Source of the DNA: Actinomycetota bacterium
Lineage (GTDB): Bacteria > Actinomycetota > Acidimicrobiia > Acidimicrobiales > Ilumatobacteraceae
NCBI GenBank assembly: GCA_016870865.1
Contig: VGAC01000003.1
Coordinates: 62,001-126,000, forward strand
Length of the DNA stretch: 64,000 nucleotides
Direction of reading: 5' to 3'
The notes below the pieces were generated by a model that made no database searches, was not told where the DNA came from, and saw nothing but the letters and a program-made list of their open reading frames with translations. The translations under genes and the position numbers were made by a program. Below are positions 1-9,520 of the stretch, piece after piece (the stretch's first letter is position 1; each line of letters opens with the position of its first letter).

Positions 1-532
1 CGAAGCGACCCGAACCGACCTGGTAGGCCTTGTCGGTGGTGACCACACCCACCAGATCAACCCCCGACGTTCCCGGCTCGCGGTTCGCACGTTCACGCAG
101 AACCGCGACGGGAGCCGAACCAAAGGCACCGGCCATCGCCCCGGTGTCACGCAACACGCGCGTCAGGCGCCGAGTGTCGATGCCGGCGATTCCCGGCACC
201 CCCCAACGCTGCAGGCTCGCAGCCAGCGAATCTTCCGCGCGCCAGTTGCTGTGGCGACGCGCAAGTTCCCGCACCACGATGCCACGCGCAAAGGGACGCC
301 CTGCCTCGTTGTCGAGCCGCGTCACGCCGTAGTTGCCGACGTGGGGTTGGGTGAAGGTGATGATCTGACCCGCATAGGACGGGTCGGTGACGATCTCCTG
401 GTAGCCGGTGGTCGCGGTGTTGAACACGACCTCTCCGGCGGCCACACCATCGGAGGGCACGGCACCGATGATCTCGCCTTCGAACACCTCGCCGTTGGCG
501 AGGACCAATGCGCCTTGCGTGACGCCACTCAT
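1..532 (-). CDS. carA: carbamoyl-phosphate synthase small subunit, N-terminal part (runs off window)
   Basis: Glutaminase subunit of carbamoyl-phosphate synthase, which supplies carbamoyl phosphate for PyrB and for arginine synthesis. About 177 residues are visible and the frame is still open at position 1, so the class I glutamine amidotransferase domain lies outside the window. The visible part is the N-terminal small-subunit domain, with FNTATTGYQE at residues 37-46 followed by DPSYAGQI and GNYGV, all family signatures. The ATG at 532 overlaps the pyrC stop as ATGA, so it is the last visible gene of the pyrR-pyrB-pyrC-carA unit. Confidence 0.93.
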   Translation of the reverse strand, partial: MSGVTQGALVLANGEVFEGEIIGAVPSDGVAAGEVVFNTATTGYQEIVTDPSYAGQIITFTQPHVGNYGVTRLDNEAGRPFARGIVVRELARRHSNWRAEDSLAASLQRWGVPGIAGIDTRRLTRVLRDTGAMAGAFGSAPVAVLRERANREPGTSGVDLVGVVTTDKAYQVGSGRF

Positions 533-1842
533 TGCAGTGCTCCCCCGACCACGACGACGTCGCCACGATGCACGACGTGGTGCACGCTGCCCACCAGATC
601 CGAGTCGAAATACGGACTGTTTCTGCTTTTGCTGACGATCGACTCGGGGGTCTGGCGCCAGACGCCCTCGGTGGAAAACACCACGAGATTTGCCGCAGCA
701 CCGGCCACGAGGTCACTGCCGTGCGTCGCATCGAGGCCCGCTATCTTCGCCGGGGCCCACGACATCGCCTCGACGATGCGCTTCGTCGTGCACCCCGAGT
801 ACCCGAGGGCGACGCCGAGGGCGGTCTGCAGACCGAGCATGCCGGGGGGTGCCAGGGAGAGGTCTTGGTCCTTGAGGTGGGCGGCGTGCGGCGCATGATC
901 CGTTGCGATCGCATCGATTGTGCCGTCGGCGAGGCCCGCACGCAGTGCCTCGACGTCTTGCATCGTGCGCAGTGGCGGATTGACCTTGAAGAGTGTGCTG
1001 AAGCTCGTGAGTTTTTCGTCGGTGAGGCTGAGGTGGTGCGGCGTGACCTCCGCCGTGACGGGTAACCCGTCGTTTTTCGCCTGACGCACGATTTCCACAC
1101 TACGTGCGGTCGAAAGATGGAGAAAATGCATTGATGCCCCCGTCTCGCGGACCAGTTCGATGTCGCGCTGCAACATCAATACCTCGGCGATCGCCGGCCA
1201 TCCCGGCAGACCGAGGCGCGAGGAACAGCACCCTTCGTGCATTACTGCGCCGTCGGTGAGTCTGGCCACTTCACAGTGCTGGGCGATGGTGATGCCGAGT
1301 TGGCGTGCGTACTCGAGCGCGCGCCTCATGATGAGCGGGTCTTGCACGCCGCTGCCGTCGTCGGTGAAGAGGCGTACCCCCGCCGCGACCATCGAGTGGA
1401 ACGGTGCCAGTTGGGTGCCGTTGCGGCCGATGGTGATGCAGCCCGCCGGTGAGACGGTGATGAGACCGGCGCGCTCGCCCTGCAGACGCACGAACTCGAC
1501 CACCGCGACGTTGTCCTGGGCGGGGTCGGTGTTCGGCATCGCGACGCACGCGCCGTATCCGCCGAGGGCCGCCGCCCTCGACGCGGTTGCGATGGTTTCG
1601 GACTCCTCGCGACCGGGTTCGCGCATGTGGGTGTGCAAGTCCACGAACGATGAAGACACGACGCAGCCCTCGGCGGCGAGTCGCCGCGGGCCGCCGGATG
1701 ATTCGGCCGGCAGCGTCGCGTCGAGGTTCGGCTCGACGCGTTGGATGATTCCTCCCGACAAGAGCACGTCGGCTCGGGTTTCCCCCGAGCGATTGACCAC
1801 CGTGCCCCCCGTGATGAGAACCGTCGTGTTGTCACTGGCCAT
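529..1842 (-). CDS. pyrC: dihydroorotase, class I
   Basis: Zinc amidohydrolase that closes N-carbamoyl-aspartate to dihydroorotate, third step of de novo pyrimidine synthesis. At 437 residues it fits class I. Visible metal and substrate motifs are HTHMREPG at 70-77, the class I aspartate loop FTDDG near 159-163, AQHCE at 187-191, HLSTA at 242-246 and DHAPH at 315-319. The first metal motif sits in an unusual context, VSSSFVDLH rather than the common PGFIDxH. The ATG at 1842 overlaps the end of pyrB by 11 bases, and the stop overlaps the carA start, indicating translational coupling. Confidence 0.96.
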   Translation of the reverse strand: MASDNTTVLITGGTVVNRSGETRADVLLSGGIIQRVEPNLDATLPAESSGGPRRLAAEGCVVSSSFVDLHTHMREPGREESETIATASRAAALGGYGACVAMPNTDPAQDNVAVVEFVRLQGERAGLITVSPAGCITIGRNGTQLAPFHSMVAAGVRLFTDDGSGVQDPLIMRRALEYARQLGITIAQHCEVARLTDGAVMHEGCCSSRLGLPGWPAIAEVLMLQRDIELVRETGASMHFLHLSTARSVEIVRQAKNDGLPVTAEVTPHHLSLTDEKLTSFSTLFKVNPPLRTMQDVEALRAGLADGTIDAIATDHAPHAAHLKDQDLSLAPPGMLGLQTALGVALGYSGCTTKRIVEAMSWAPAKIAGLDATHGSDLVAGAAANLVVFSTEGVWRQTPESIVSKSRNSPYFDSDLVGSVHHVVHRGDVVVVGGALQ

Positions 1843-2803
1843 CGATTGCCTCCGATCCGGCGCCGAAGAGAGTGAAGAGAACCGACATCCGCACGGCGAT
1901 GCCGTTCGTCACTTGCTGGGTGATGAGATTGGCGACCCCGTGATCGGCGAGCGAGTCGAGGTCGACCGCGACCTCGATGCCGTGGTTCATCGGGCCCGGG
2001 TGCATGAGCACGCTCCCCTTGCGCATGCGCGAGAGTCGCCCATCGGTGAGACCGAAGTGCGCCGAGTATTCGCCGGGCGAGGAGATGAAAGCATTGTCCA
2101 TTCGCTCACGTTGCATTCGCAGCAGGTAGAGCACGTCGATCTCACCGATCACCTCGTCGAGGCTGTGACTGACACCCACCGGCCAACCGTCGGGTACAGA
2201 GTCGGCACCGACGAACGCCGCCGGCAGCAACGAAGCCGGCGCCACCAGCGTGATGGAGGCGCCGAGCACGTGGAGTGCGCGTAGGGTGCTGCGCGCGACC
2301 CGGCTGTGGCGGATATCGCCGACGATCGCGACCCGCACACCCGACAGGTCGTTGCCGCGCCCGAGGGCGCGTGAGAGGGTGAATGCGTCGAGCAGGCCCT
2401 GCGTGGGGTGTTGGTGGGCTCCGTCGCCGGCATTGACCACCCGCGCGTCGCACCAATTCGTCATCGAGAGCGGCAACCCGGCCGTTTTGTGGCGCACGAC
2501 GAACACGTCGACGCCCATCGCCGCGAGCGTTTCGACGGTATCGCGCAGACTCTCACCTTTGTTGACGCTCGAGGACGAGGCCGTGAACGTGAGCGTTTCG
2601 GCCGACAGGCGTTTTGCCGCAGTTTCGAACGAGAGACGCGTGCGTGTGCTGTCCTCGAAAAAAAGACTGCACACCGTTTTCGTCCGCAGCGCAGGCACCT
2701 TGGGCTGGGGACGCCCGAGAACCTCGGCCATGTGGTCGGCGGTCGACAACAGGCCCGCGATGTCGTGGGCGTCGAGGTCGTCGAGCGAGATGAGGTGCCT
2801 CAT
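1832..2803 (-). CDS. pyrB: aspartate carbamoyltransferase catalytic subunit
   Basis: Condenses carbamoyl phosphate with aspartate. The 323 residues match a catalytic chain of the small-trimer type; no pyrI regulatory subunit is present. The carbamoyl-phosphate loop STRTR is at 52-56, the 80s-loop lysine lies in NKGES at 81-85, HPTQ is at 132-135 and HPGPMNHG at 268-275. The gene starts with ATG at 2803, overlapping the pyrR stop by four bases, and ends inside the pyrC start region. With pyrR immediately upstream it should be controlled by the PyrR-binding hairpin at 3351-3381. Confidence 0.97.
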   Translation of the reverse strand: MRHLISLDDLDAHDIAGLLSTADHMAEVLGRPQPKVPALRTKTVCSLFFEDSTRTRLSFETAAKRLSAETLTFTASSSSVNKGESLRDTVETLAAMGVDVFVVRHKTAGLPLSMTNWCDARVVNAGDGAHQHPTQGLLDAFTLSRALGRGNDLSGVRVAIVGDIRHSRVARSTLRALHVLGASITLVAPASLLPAAFVGADSVPDGWPVGVSHSLDEVIGEIDVLYLLRMQRERMDNAFISSPGEYSAHFGLTDGRLSRMRKGSVLMHPGPMNHGIEVAVDLDSLADHGVANLITQQVTNGIAVRMSVLFTLFGAGSEAIDGQ

Positions 2804-3342
2804 CGACGACCCCCCACCGCCACGTAGACACCCTCGGATGTGGCGGAGACCTGATCAGTCGCATGCGTCGGCAGGTTCTTGCCCACGAAGTCGGGACGGA
2901 TGGGAAGTTCGCGATGGCCGCGGTCGACGAGCACGGCGAGCCGCACGGCCTTCGGCCTGCCGTATTCGATCAGCGCGTCGAGGGCGGCACGCACGGTACG
3001 CCCCGTGTAGAGCACATCATCGACGAGAATGACTTCGACTCCGTCGAGCGAGCACGGTACGTGCGAAGCAGTCGCCGGAAGGGTCGGACGAAGGCCCAGG
3101 TCGTCGCGGTACATGCTGACGTCGAGCGAGCCGCACTCGACCCGCGCTTGAACGTCGATACCGCTGATTTCCTCGCGCAGGGACTCGGCGATCCACACTC
3201 CGCCACGGGCGAGACCCATCAGCACGAAATGTTGGCGCCCACCACCGGCGACGTTCTCGATGATTTCGTGGGCAATGCGCCTGATCGCGCGCTTCACCTG
3301 GTCCGCGGGCAGCACGCACGCGACATCCTTGTTGCTTGCCAT
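2800..3342 (-). CDS. pyrR: PyrR bifunctional regulator / uracil phosphoribosyltransferase
   Basis: RNA-binding regulator of pyrimidine genes that also has uracil phosphoribosyltransferase activity in characterised homologues. The 180-residue protein carries the PRPP loop VILVDDVLYTGRT at 104-116 and the basic residues expected of the family. It is first gene of the pyr block. The ATG at 3342 follows a GGAAGG Shine-Dalgarno-like sequence that lies just downstream of a hairpin matching the PyrR recognition loop, so PyrR probably represses its own translation and that of the coupled downstream genes. Confidence 0.96.
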   Translation of the reverse strand: MASNKDVACVLPADQVKRAIRRIAHEIIENVAGGGRQHFVLMGLARGGVWIAESLREEISGIDVQARVECGSLDVSMYRDDLGLRPTLPATASHVPCSLDGVEVILVDDVLYTGRTVRAALDALIEYGRPKAVRLAVLVDRGHRELPIRPDFVGKNLPTHATDQVSATSEGVYVAVGGRR

Positions 3343-3350
3343 GTGTCCTT

Positions 3351-3381
3351 CCGTTCGGGCCTCACGGGACCCGTTTGACGG
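3351..3381 (-). promoter_or_regulatory. PyrR-binding RNA hairpin in the pyrR leader
   Basis: Read on the minus strand, the leader folds as a lower stem CCGT/ACGG, a purine-rich internal bulge (CAAA opposite A), an upper stem CGGGTC/GGCCCG and a short loop. The upper half reads TCCCGTGAGG, which fits the conserved PyrR recognition core UCCNGNGAGG. It ends a few bases before the Shine-Dalgarno and ATG of pyrR, a position suited to translational repression rather than a terminator switch; there is no run of Ts after it. Confidence 0.8.
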
Positions 3382-3407
3382 TCGAGTTGTTTCTCCGACG
3401 TTAGCAG

Positions 3408-3800
3408 TCAGCGGACTTCGGGTACCAACGCGGCGAGGACTCCGTTCACGAAACGTCCCGAATCCTCGGTCGAGTAGCGCTTGGCGAGCTCGACCGCCTC
3501 GTTCAACACCACGGCCGTGGGCGTGTCGGGGCGCTCGACCAACTCATGCAACGCGAGGCGCAGGATCGCCCTGTCGATCATCGGCATGCGCTCGAGGCGC
3601 CAACCACGGGCCTTTGATGAGATGAACACGTCGTAGCGGGCCATTCCGGCCTCGACACCAAGGGCAAGATCGACCGCCATCGGCGGCGGGGTCACCACCT
3701 CGCCGGCAACCACTTCGGCGACGCTGGCGGTGCGCGACTCGGCCTCGTACAACAAGACGAGGGCGCGCTCGCGCGCCTCGGCGGCTTCGAGCGTCGACAT
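3408..3800 (-). CDS. nusB: transcription antitermination factor NusB
   Basis: Small all-helical RNA-binding protein that joins NusE on boxA RNA during rRNA antitermination. At 130 residues it is family-sized, begins with the typical helix [14 protein letters not shown] and ends with the conserved segment covering [19 protein letters not shown]. The ATG at 3800 directly abuts the efp stop (TGAATG), so it is translationally coupled to efp, the usual actinobacterial arrangement. The 65 bases downstream, before pyrR, hold the PyrR element and no terminator that I can see. Confidence 0.93.
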   Translation of the reverse strand: MSTLEAAEARERALVLLYEAESRTASVAEVVAGEVVTPPPMAVDLALGVEAGMARYDVFISSKARGWRLERMPMIDRAILRLALHELVERPDTPTAVVLNEAVELAKRYSTEDSGRFVNGVLAALVPEVR

Positions 3801-4364
3801 TCAGACGCGGGTGATGTAGTCGCCGCTGCGGGTATCGACCTTGACGCGGTCGCCGATGTTGATGAACAACGGAACCTGGATCACTTTGCCCGTCTGCAGC
3901 GTTGCGGGCTTGCGCGCCCCCGACACACGGTCACCTTGGATGCCGGGTTCGGTTTCGGCGATCTCCAACTCCACGCTGGCGGGGATTTCGACGCCGACGA
4001 TGTCACCGTCGTAGATGGCCATGATCACCATGGCGGACTCGACGAGGTAATCGGCCGCCTCGCCCAGGGCCACGGGCCGGACGTTCATCTGCTCGTAGGA
4101 CTCGGTGTCCATGAAGACGAAATCGTCACCGTCCTTGTAGAGGTACTGCATGTCGCGCTTGTCGAGGATCGCCTGCTCGACCTTGATACCCGCGTTGAAC
4201 GTCTTTTCGAGAAGATTGCCGTTGCGCAGGTTGCGGAGCTTGGTACGCACGAACGCCCCGCCCTTGCCCGGCTTGACGTGCTGGAACTCGACGACGGTGA
4301 AGAGGCCGTTGTCGAGTTCGAGGGTCATTCCGTTCTTGAAGTCGTTCGTGGAGATGGCGGGCAT
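3801..4364 (-). CDS. efp: elongation factor P
   Basis: Ribosome-binding factor that rescues stalling at polyproline. The 187-residue protein shows three domains: an N-terminal KOW-like domain with the functional loop KPGKGGAF (lysine 34 at the tip), a middle OB domain and a C-terminal OB domain ending [15 protein letters not shown]. The open frame extends upstream, but the conserved N-terminus [15 protein letters not shown] fixes the start at 4364. The start lies inside the last 40 bases of the upstream peptidase gene, so its ribosome-binding site is embedded in coding sequence. Confidence 0.97.
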   Translation of the reverse strand: MPAISTNDFKNGMTLELDNGLFTVVEFQHVKPGKGGAFVRTKLRNLRNGNLLEKTFNAGIKVEQAILDKRDMQYLYKDGDDFVFMDTESYEQMNVRPVALGEAADYLVESAMVIMAIYDGDIVGVEIPASVELEIAETEPGIQGDRVSGARKPATLQTGKVIQVPLFINIGDRVKVDTRSGDYITRV

Positions 4365-5512
4365 GTGGGTTCCTTGGGGCTGTTGCTGAGTACGAGATGG
4401 CCCGAATCGGTGACGAGAAGAAGTTCCTCGACGCGGGCGCCTCCGAGCCCCACACGATACGCCCCGGGTTCGACGGTCACCACGTCGCCGGCCCGCAGAA
4501 CGTCGTTCGACCGCGCGTTGACCCACGGAGCCTCGTGGATGAGGAGACCCACGCCATGACCCACGCCATGGGTCAGTTCGTCCTCCAGGCCCGCCGCGGC
4601 GAGGACCCGGCGGCAGGCGACATCGACCTCGCTCGCCACGACGCCGGGTGCAACCACGCCGACACCTGCCTCGCATGCCGCCCGTACGACGGCGTGGCGT
4701 TCGAGCATCTCGCCCGCCCCCGGACCGTCGACCACGAAAGTGCGCGTCATGTCGGAGTGGTAGCCCTCGACGAGCGCGCCGAAGTCGACGACGACGGCTT
4801 CACCGGCAGCGATACGACGCTGCGTCGGGTGATGATGCGGCAACGCGGCATTGTCGCCCGTCGCCACGATCGTGGCGAAACTGACGTCCTCGGCACCGTG
4901 GCGTCTCATCGCGGCCTCGAGCGCGTCGCGGATCTGCACCTCGGTCGTCCCCGCTGCGAGAGCGGGTGCCACTTCGGCCAGCGCGTCATCGGCGATTCGC
5001 GCTGCACGTGTGATGCGTTCGATCTCGGCCGGCGACTTCACACGGCGCATGTCACCCAGGAGCGGTGCGGCATCGATGACCCGCTCGCGCGACAACTGCA
5101 CACCGGCCGAATCGCAGGCGGCCACGAGTGCCTCATATCGAGCGAGACTGATGTCGTCGGCCTCGAGCGCCCATGTGGCCTGCGGGCCGGCCATCGAGGC
5201 CATGTGTGTTGCCACGGCCGTGCGAACCTCGGCCTGCGAGCGACGTGCAACGACGACGACGTCGGCTCGTGCCGATTCGGTCTCGCGGACCGCCTGCTCG
5301 GCGTACCTTCCGTCGGTGACGAGAACCATCGGCGATCCGATTTCCGAACCGACGATGAGTGTCCCGTTGCTGCCCGTGAAACCACTCAACCAGCGCACGT
5401 TCGCGCGCGAGGTGACGACTGCACCCCGCGCCCGGGCATCGACGAGTCTCGTGCCAAAGGACGCCGACCGTGACGTCACGTGCAACGGCGAGAACACGGA
5501 GGCCCGTTTCAT
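4325..5512 (-). CDS. pepP: Xaa-Pro aminopeptidase-like M24 metallopeptidase
   Basis: M24 family dimetal aminopeptidase of the creatinase/prolidase type, expected to remove residues before proline; in the actinobacterial shikimate-efp locus the equivalent gene is often named pepQ. The 395 residues comprise an N-terminal creatinase-like domain (about 1-150) and the pita-bread catalytic domain. Metal ligands are visible in [32 protein letters not shown] and RVEELLLV. The ATG at 5512 overlaps the aroQ stop as ATGA. The C-terminal tail of about 13 residues overlaps the efp start. Confidence 0.9.
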   Translation of the reverse strand: MKRASVFSPLHVTSRSASFGTRLVDARARGAVVTSRANVRWLSGFTGSNGTLIVGSEIGSPMVLVTDGRYAEQAVRETESARADVVVVARRSQAEVRTAVATHMASMAGPQATWALEADDISLARYEALVAACDSAGVQLSRERVIDAAPLLGDMRRVKSPAEIERITRAARIADDALAEVAPALAAGTTEVQIRDALEAAMRRHGAEDVSFATIVATGDNAALPHHHPTQRRIAAGEAVVVDFGALVEGYHSDMTRTFVVDGPGAGEMLERHAVVRAACEAGVGVVAPGVVASEVDVACRRVLAAAGLEDELTHGVGHGVGLLIHEAPWVNARSNDVLRAGDVVTVEPGAYRVGLGGARVEELLLVTDSGHLVLSNSPKEPTCPPSPRTTSRTE

Positions 5513-5958
5513 TTTGCGGCGGCGAAATGACGTGACAGCGCTTCGACGGCAAGGCCGTAACCCACGCCCCCGAAACCGGCGACGGTGCCGATTGCGACGG
5601 GAGCGACCACGCTCGTGTGACGCCACGATTCGCGCGACAGCGGCTGTGACAGGTGCACTTCGACGATGGGACCGTCGTAGGCCGCGAGAGCGTCGTGGAT
5701 TGCCCACGAATAATGCGTGAAGGCGCCGGGGTTGATGATGACCGCATCGGTGGTTCCGCGCGCGGCGTGAATGGCCGAGACCAGTTCGGCCTCGCTGTTT
5801 GACTGCAGATGCGTGACACTCCAGCCAAGACCCGCACATGCCGCCTCGACAGCGGTGACGTGCTCGGCCAGCGTCGCCGAGCCGTACACGGAGGGTTCGC
5901 GGGTGCCGAGAAGATCCAGGTTCGGACCGTTGAGGAGAAGGATCCGTCGCCCAGCCAT
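5509..5958 (-). CDS. aroQ: 3-dehydroquinate dehydratase, type II
   Basis: Third shikimate-pathway enzyme, converting 3-dehydroquinate to 3-dehydroshikimate by the type II (flavodoxin-fold, dodecameric) mechanism. The 149 residues start MAGRRILLLNGPNLDLLG, then show REPSVYG with the catalytic arginine and tyrosine, NPGAFTH and EVHLSQPLSRESWRHTS. The last motif usually reads EVHLSN, so glutamine replaces the common asparagine here, and phenylalanine replaces the usual tyrosine in NPGAY. The gene lies four bases after the aroKB fusion and overlaps the peptidase start. Confidence 0.95.
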   Translation of the reverse strand: MAGRRILLLNGPNLDLLGTREPSVYGSATLAEHVTAVEAACAGLGWSVTHLQSNSEAELVSAIHAARGTTDAVIINPGAFTHYSWAIHDALAAYDGPIVEVHLSQPLSRESWRHTSVVAPVAIGTVAGFGGVGYGLAVEALSRHFAAAK

Positions 5959-5962
5959 GCGG

Positions 5963-7513
5963 TCACCGTACCCCAGTGGCCAAAGCGAGCGACTGCAACA
6001 CATGACCAGGATCGATACCCGGTACGGACTCGAGGCCGTCGCATCCGTCGAGGATGAACACGAGTCCCGCCGTGGCCTTTTTGTCGCGGCCCATGGCGAC
6101 CAACAAAGCATCGTGGTCGAGGTCGGCGGGCAACTTCGACTGCAGACCATACGCGTCGAGCACACGATAATGAGCGTCGACGCGCGCATCGTCGATGCGA
6201 TGCATGATGCGCGCGAGATGCGCGGCGCAGATCATGCCGAGTGCAACGGCCTCGCCGTGCGCGAAACGGTGACCCGTCACGGTTTCGATCGCATGGCCGA
6301 AGGTGTGGCCGTAGTTGAGCAATGCGCGGCGACCACTCTCCTGCTCGTCTTGTGCCACGATGTCGGCCTTGATCTGCACACAGCGTGCGATGCGTTCGTC
6401 GGTCGACATCGCCAACAGATCGTCACCGGTGAGGAAGTGGTACTTGACGACCTCACCCCAACCGCAGCGCATTTCGCGCTCGGGCAAGGTGGCCAACCAG
6501 TTCGTGTCGCAGATGACACCCGAGGGCTGCCAGAAGGCACCCACGAGGTTCTTGCCCTCGGGAAGGTTGACACCGGTCTTGCCGCCGATCGCGGCATCGA
6601 CCATGGCGAGCAACGTCGTGGCGACGTGCACCACCCGCGTGCCGCGGTGCCACGAGGCCGCAGCGAAACCGGCCACGTCGGTGACCAGACCGCCACCGAC
6701 ACCAATCACGAGATCGTTGCGGGTGAGTCCGAATCGGGCGAACTGGCGGCACAGGTCTTCGACGGTGGCGAGTGTCTTGGAATGCTCACCATCGCCGATG
6801 TGCACGAGGTGAGTCGGCAGGTTGATCTCGGGAATCGACGGCACACCGACCTGTGACACGATGACCGCACGCTTGACACCGGGCGGGATCATCGAAGCCA
6901 GCTGACTGATCGCCCCGCTGCCCACGGCCACGTCGTAGGACCTTTCGCCCAGTGCCACCCGCACACGTCGTCCACCGGCCGGTGCCCAAGCTCGTGGTGC
7001 TGCGTTCATGACCTCACGAACAATACGTGTCACCGGCTTGCCATCGGTGTCGATTTTGGTGTCGCTCACCTCCTCGTAGAACCCCCGTCGTCGGTCGAGG
7101 AGTTGCGCAAGGTTTGCTTCACGGTCACCCGCGAGGAGTGGTCGATTGTTCGAGCGGCCGGTGCGTTCGGCCATGGTGGCCACGGTTGCCGACAGCCACA
7201 CGATCCTCGCCCCCGCTTGGCGCGAGCGCAGCAGGGCCTCGCGGCATGCCGCGGTCTCGACCATGCCGCCACCCGTGGCGATGATCGCAGGTTCGCTCGA
7301 GGCGAGCAGCGAATCGAGCGTGCGCCTTTCGATCTCACGGAATGCCGACTCCCCGTGGACGGAAAAAATGTCGGCGATGGTTCGACCCTCGTTCGATTCG
7401 ATGACCGAGTCAGTGTCGACGAAGGGCCTCTTCGTTTCGCGCGCCAGCGCACGGCCGACGGTCGACTTACCCACCCCCATCAGGCCGACCAGCACGATGT
7501 GCGGTGCGGCCAT
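5963..7513 (-). CDS. aroKB: bifunctional shikimate kinase / 3-dehydroquinate synthase fusion
   Basis: One uninterrupted 516-residue frame joins two shikimate enzymes that are separate genes in mycobacteria. Residues 1 to about 165 are shikimate kinase, with P-loop GVGKST at 13-18, the DTD segment at 33-35, GGG at 81-83 and RPLL at 124-127. After a short linker (about 166-183, containing APRAWAPAGG) residues 184-516 form dehydroquinate synthase, with GDGEHSK, GGGLVTDVAG, DAAIGGKTGVNLPEGKN and the metal-binding GHTFGHAIE. The ATG at 7513 lies two bases after the aroC stop. No internal start with a clear ribosome site is evident at the junction, so a true fusion protein is likely. Confidence 0.93.
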   Translation of the reverse strand: MAAPHIVLVGLMGVGKSTVGRALARETKRPFVDTDSVIESNEGRTIADIFSVHGESAFREIERRTLDSLLASSEPAIIATGGGMVETAACREALLRSRQAGARIVWLSATVATMAERTGRSNNRPLLAGDREANLAQLLDRRRGFYEEVSDTKIDTDGKPVTRIVREVMNAAPRAWAPAGGRRVRVALGERSYDVAVGSGAISQLASMIPPGVKRAVIVSQVGVPSIPEINLPTHLVHIGDGEHSKTLATVEDLCRQFARFGLTRNDLVIGVGGGLVTDVAGFAAASWHRGTRVVHVATTLLAMVDAAIGGKTGVNLPEGKNLVGAFWQPSGVICDTNWLATLPEREMRCGWGEVVKYHFLTGDDLLAMSTDERIARCVQIKADIVAQDEQESGRRALLNYGHTFGHAIETVTGHRFAHGEAVALGMICAAHLARIMHRIDDARVDAHYRVLDAYGLQSKLPADLDHDALLVAMGRDKKATAGLVFILDGCDGLESVPGIDPGHVLQSLALATGVR

Positions 7514-7515
7514 GA

Positions 7516-8676
7516 TCACAAAGTCCCGAGGAACGATGCGCAGTTGCGCGTGAACTCGGCCACCGAGTCGCCGCCGAACTTGCGCTGCGCTTCGGCAGCC
7601 AGGACGAGCGCCACCATCGTCTCGGCCACGACGCCCATCGCCGGCACGGCGGTGACATCGGTGCGCTCCTTGAAGCTGACCGTCGACTCTTTGGTGACGA
7701 CGTCGACCGTTGCGAGTGTCGGACGGTTGAGCGTGGCGAGCGGCTTCATTGCCGCGCGCACGATGACGGGCTCCCCCGTGGTCATTCCTCCCTCGGTGCC
7801 ACCAGAGAGAGCCGACGAACGGCGGTACGACCGGGAGGCCTCGTCCCATTCGATGGGGTCGTGGGCCTGACTACCACGTCGGCCGGCAACTTCGAAACCG
7901 TCACCGATCTCGACGCCCTTGACGGCCTGGATGCTCATCATCGCCCGGGCGAGGTTTGCATCGATCTTGCGGTCCCAATGCACGTGACTGCCAAGCCCCA
8001 CGGGAACCCCGTAGGCGATGACCTCGACGACGCCCCCGAGGCTGTCGCCGTCGCGTGCGGCATCTTCGACGGCCTTGACCATGGCTGCCTCGGATGCCGC
8101 GTCGAAGCAGCGCACGGGGCTTTCATCGATGCGAGCGAGGTCGGCAGCAGTCGGGCGCTGAGCGAGCGAGGCACGTGCGCTTCCCATCTGGATGACGTGC
8201 GAAATGACCTCGACTCCAAGAGTGCGCAACAACAGTTTGGCCAGGGCTCCGGCGGCAACGCGCGCGGCTGTTTCTCGCGCGCTCGCCCGCTCGAGAACGT
8301 CACGGGCGTCGTCGAAGCCGTACTTCTGCATACCGGCCAGGTCGGCATGGCCGGGTCGCGGCTGGGTCAGCGCATCTTCGGTTTTGCCGGGAGCCGGGGA
8401 CATTTCCTTGTGCCACTTGTCGCTGCGAAACCACTCGGTGTTCTTGATTTCGATGGCGACCGGCGACCCGAGGGTGCGGCCATGGCGAATTCCGCCGAGA
8501 AGAAGGATTTCATCGACCTCGAAACGCTGGCGGGGACCGCGTCCAAAGCCCAGTCGGCGGCGGCCGAGTTCGGCTTGGATGTCGGCCTCGGTGACCTGCA
8601 AGCCGGCGGGCAGGCCCTCGACGATCACGACCAGGGCCTGACCATGGGACTCACCGGCGGTCAGGTAGCGCAACAC
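7516..8676 (-). CDS. aroC: chorismate synthase
   Basis: Flavin-dependent enzyme making chorismate from EPSP, the last step of the common aromatic pathway. The 386-residue protein starts at a GTG giving the canonical N-terminus (M)[11 protein letters not shown], and shows [25 protein letters not shown], the segment [10 protein letters not shown] and [12 protein letters not shown]. The open frame extends upstream through the aroE end, but nothing there is conserved. It lies 10 bases after aroE and two bases before aroKB, in the same transcription direction. Confidence 0.96.
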   Translation of the reverse strand: MLRYLTAGESHGQALVVIVEGLPAGLQVTEADIQAELGRRRLGFGRGPRQRFEVDEILLLGGIRHGRTLGSPVAIEIKNTEWFRSDKWHKEMSPAPGKTEDALTQPRPGHADLAGMQKYGFDDARDVLERASARETAARVAAGALAKLLLRTLGVEVISHVIQMGSARASLAQRPTAADLARIDESPVRCFDAASEAAMVKAVEDAARDGDSLGGVVEVIAYGVPVGLGSHVHWDRKIDANLARAMMSIQAVKGVEIGDGFEVAGRRGSQAHDPIEWDEASRSYRRSSALSGGTEGGMTTGEPVIVRAAMKPLATLNRPTLATVDVVTKESTVSFKERTDVTAVPAMGVVAETMVALVLAAEAQRKFGGDSVAEFTRNCASFLGTL

Positions 8677-8686
8677 GCAACGCAGG

Positions 8687-9520
8687 CTATCGGCGGCGGC
8701 GCGCCAGTTCGTGTTCCGCAGCGTCACGCATGGCCTGCGGGTCGGGAACGACACCTGTCCAGAGCCGTTGCTGCTCGACGGCCTGGTGCACGAGCATCCA
8801 CAGTCCGTCGACGCACGTCGCACCGCCGTCACGCGCAACCCTCAACAAATGCGTCTCGAGGGGTTGGTACACCGCATCCAGCACCACGTGGTGCGGGCCC
8901 ACGAGCGAATAGTCGAAGGCGGCTTCCGTGCTGTCACCCATGCCGGCGGGGGTGGTGTGGACGATGATCTCGGCGCCCGGAATTTCGTTCGCTTCCGCGA
9001 CACGTGCCACGAACGGCGCCAACCCCGCGGTGGACGCCGCCCGTTCGCGCGTGCGATTCACCACTCCGATCGATGTGGCTCCGGCTTGTGCGAGGCCGAC
9101 GACACACGCGCGGGCCGTTGCGCCCGCACCCACGACGATGCAGTGCGCGCCGCGCGGGTCGCGCCCTGCGGTGCGCAGTGCCCCGACACATCCGGCACCG
9201 TCGGTGCTCTCACCGCGCATGCGGCCGTTGTCGAGGGGTATGAGCGTGTTGAGCGAACCGAGCAACCCGGCCGACTCGCCCACTTCGTCGCAGATCGACA
9301 ATGCGGCTTGCTTGTAGGGCATCGTCACCGACGCCCCGAGGAAACCGATGCCGCGTAATGCTTCGACCGTGACGGCCAGCGCCGACTCCTCGACGTCGAG
9401 CGCGAGGTATACGGCGTCGACGCTCGAGGCTGCGAAGGCCGCATTGTGAATGGCCGGCGAAAGACTGTGCCGCACGGGACGTCCAATGACGCAGGCAATC
9501 CGTGTGTTTGCCGTGATCAT
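8687..9520 (-). CDS. aroE: shikimate dehydrogenase
   Basis: NADP-dependent reduction of 3-dehydroshikimate to shikimate. The 277 residues have the substrate-binding SLSPAIHN at 19-26, the catalytic lysine in MPYKQA near 67-72, the STDGAGCVG aspartate segment and a Rossmann NADP site around [11 protein letters not shown], followed by NRTRERA. Starts ATG at 9520, overlapping the mltG stop by four bases. Together with aroC, aroKB and aroQ it gives four contiguous genes covering five pathway steps; aroA and aroG are not in the window. Confidence 0.95.
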   Translation of the reverse strand: MITANTRIACVIGRPVRHSLSPAIHNAAFAASSVDAVYLALDVEESALAVTVEALRGIGFLGASVTMPYKQAALSICDEVGESAGLLGSLNTLIPLDNGRMRGESTDGAGCVGALRTAGRDPRGAHCIVVGAGATARACVVGLAQAGATSIGVVNRTRERAASTAGLAPFVARVAEANEIPGAEIIVHTTPAGMGDSTEAAFDYSLVGPHHVVLDAVYQPLETHLLRVARDGGATCVDGLWMLVHQAVEQQRLWTGVVPDPQAMRDAAEHELARRRR

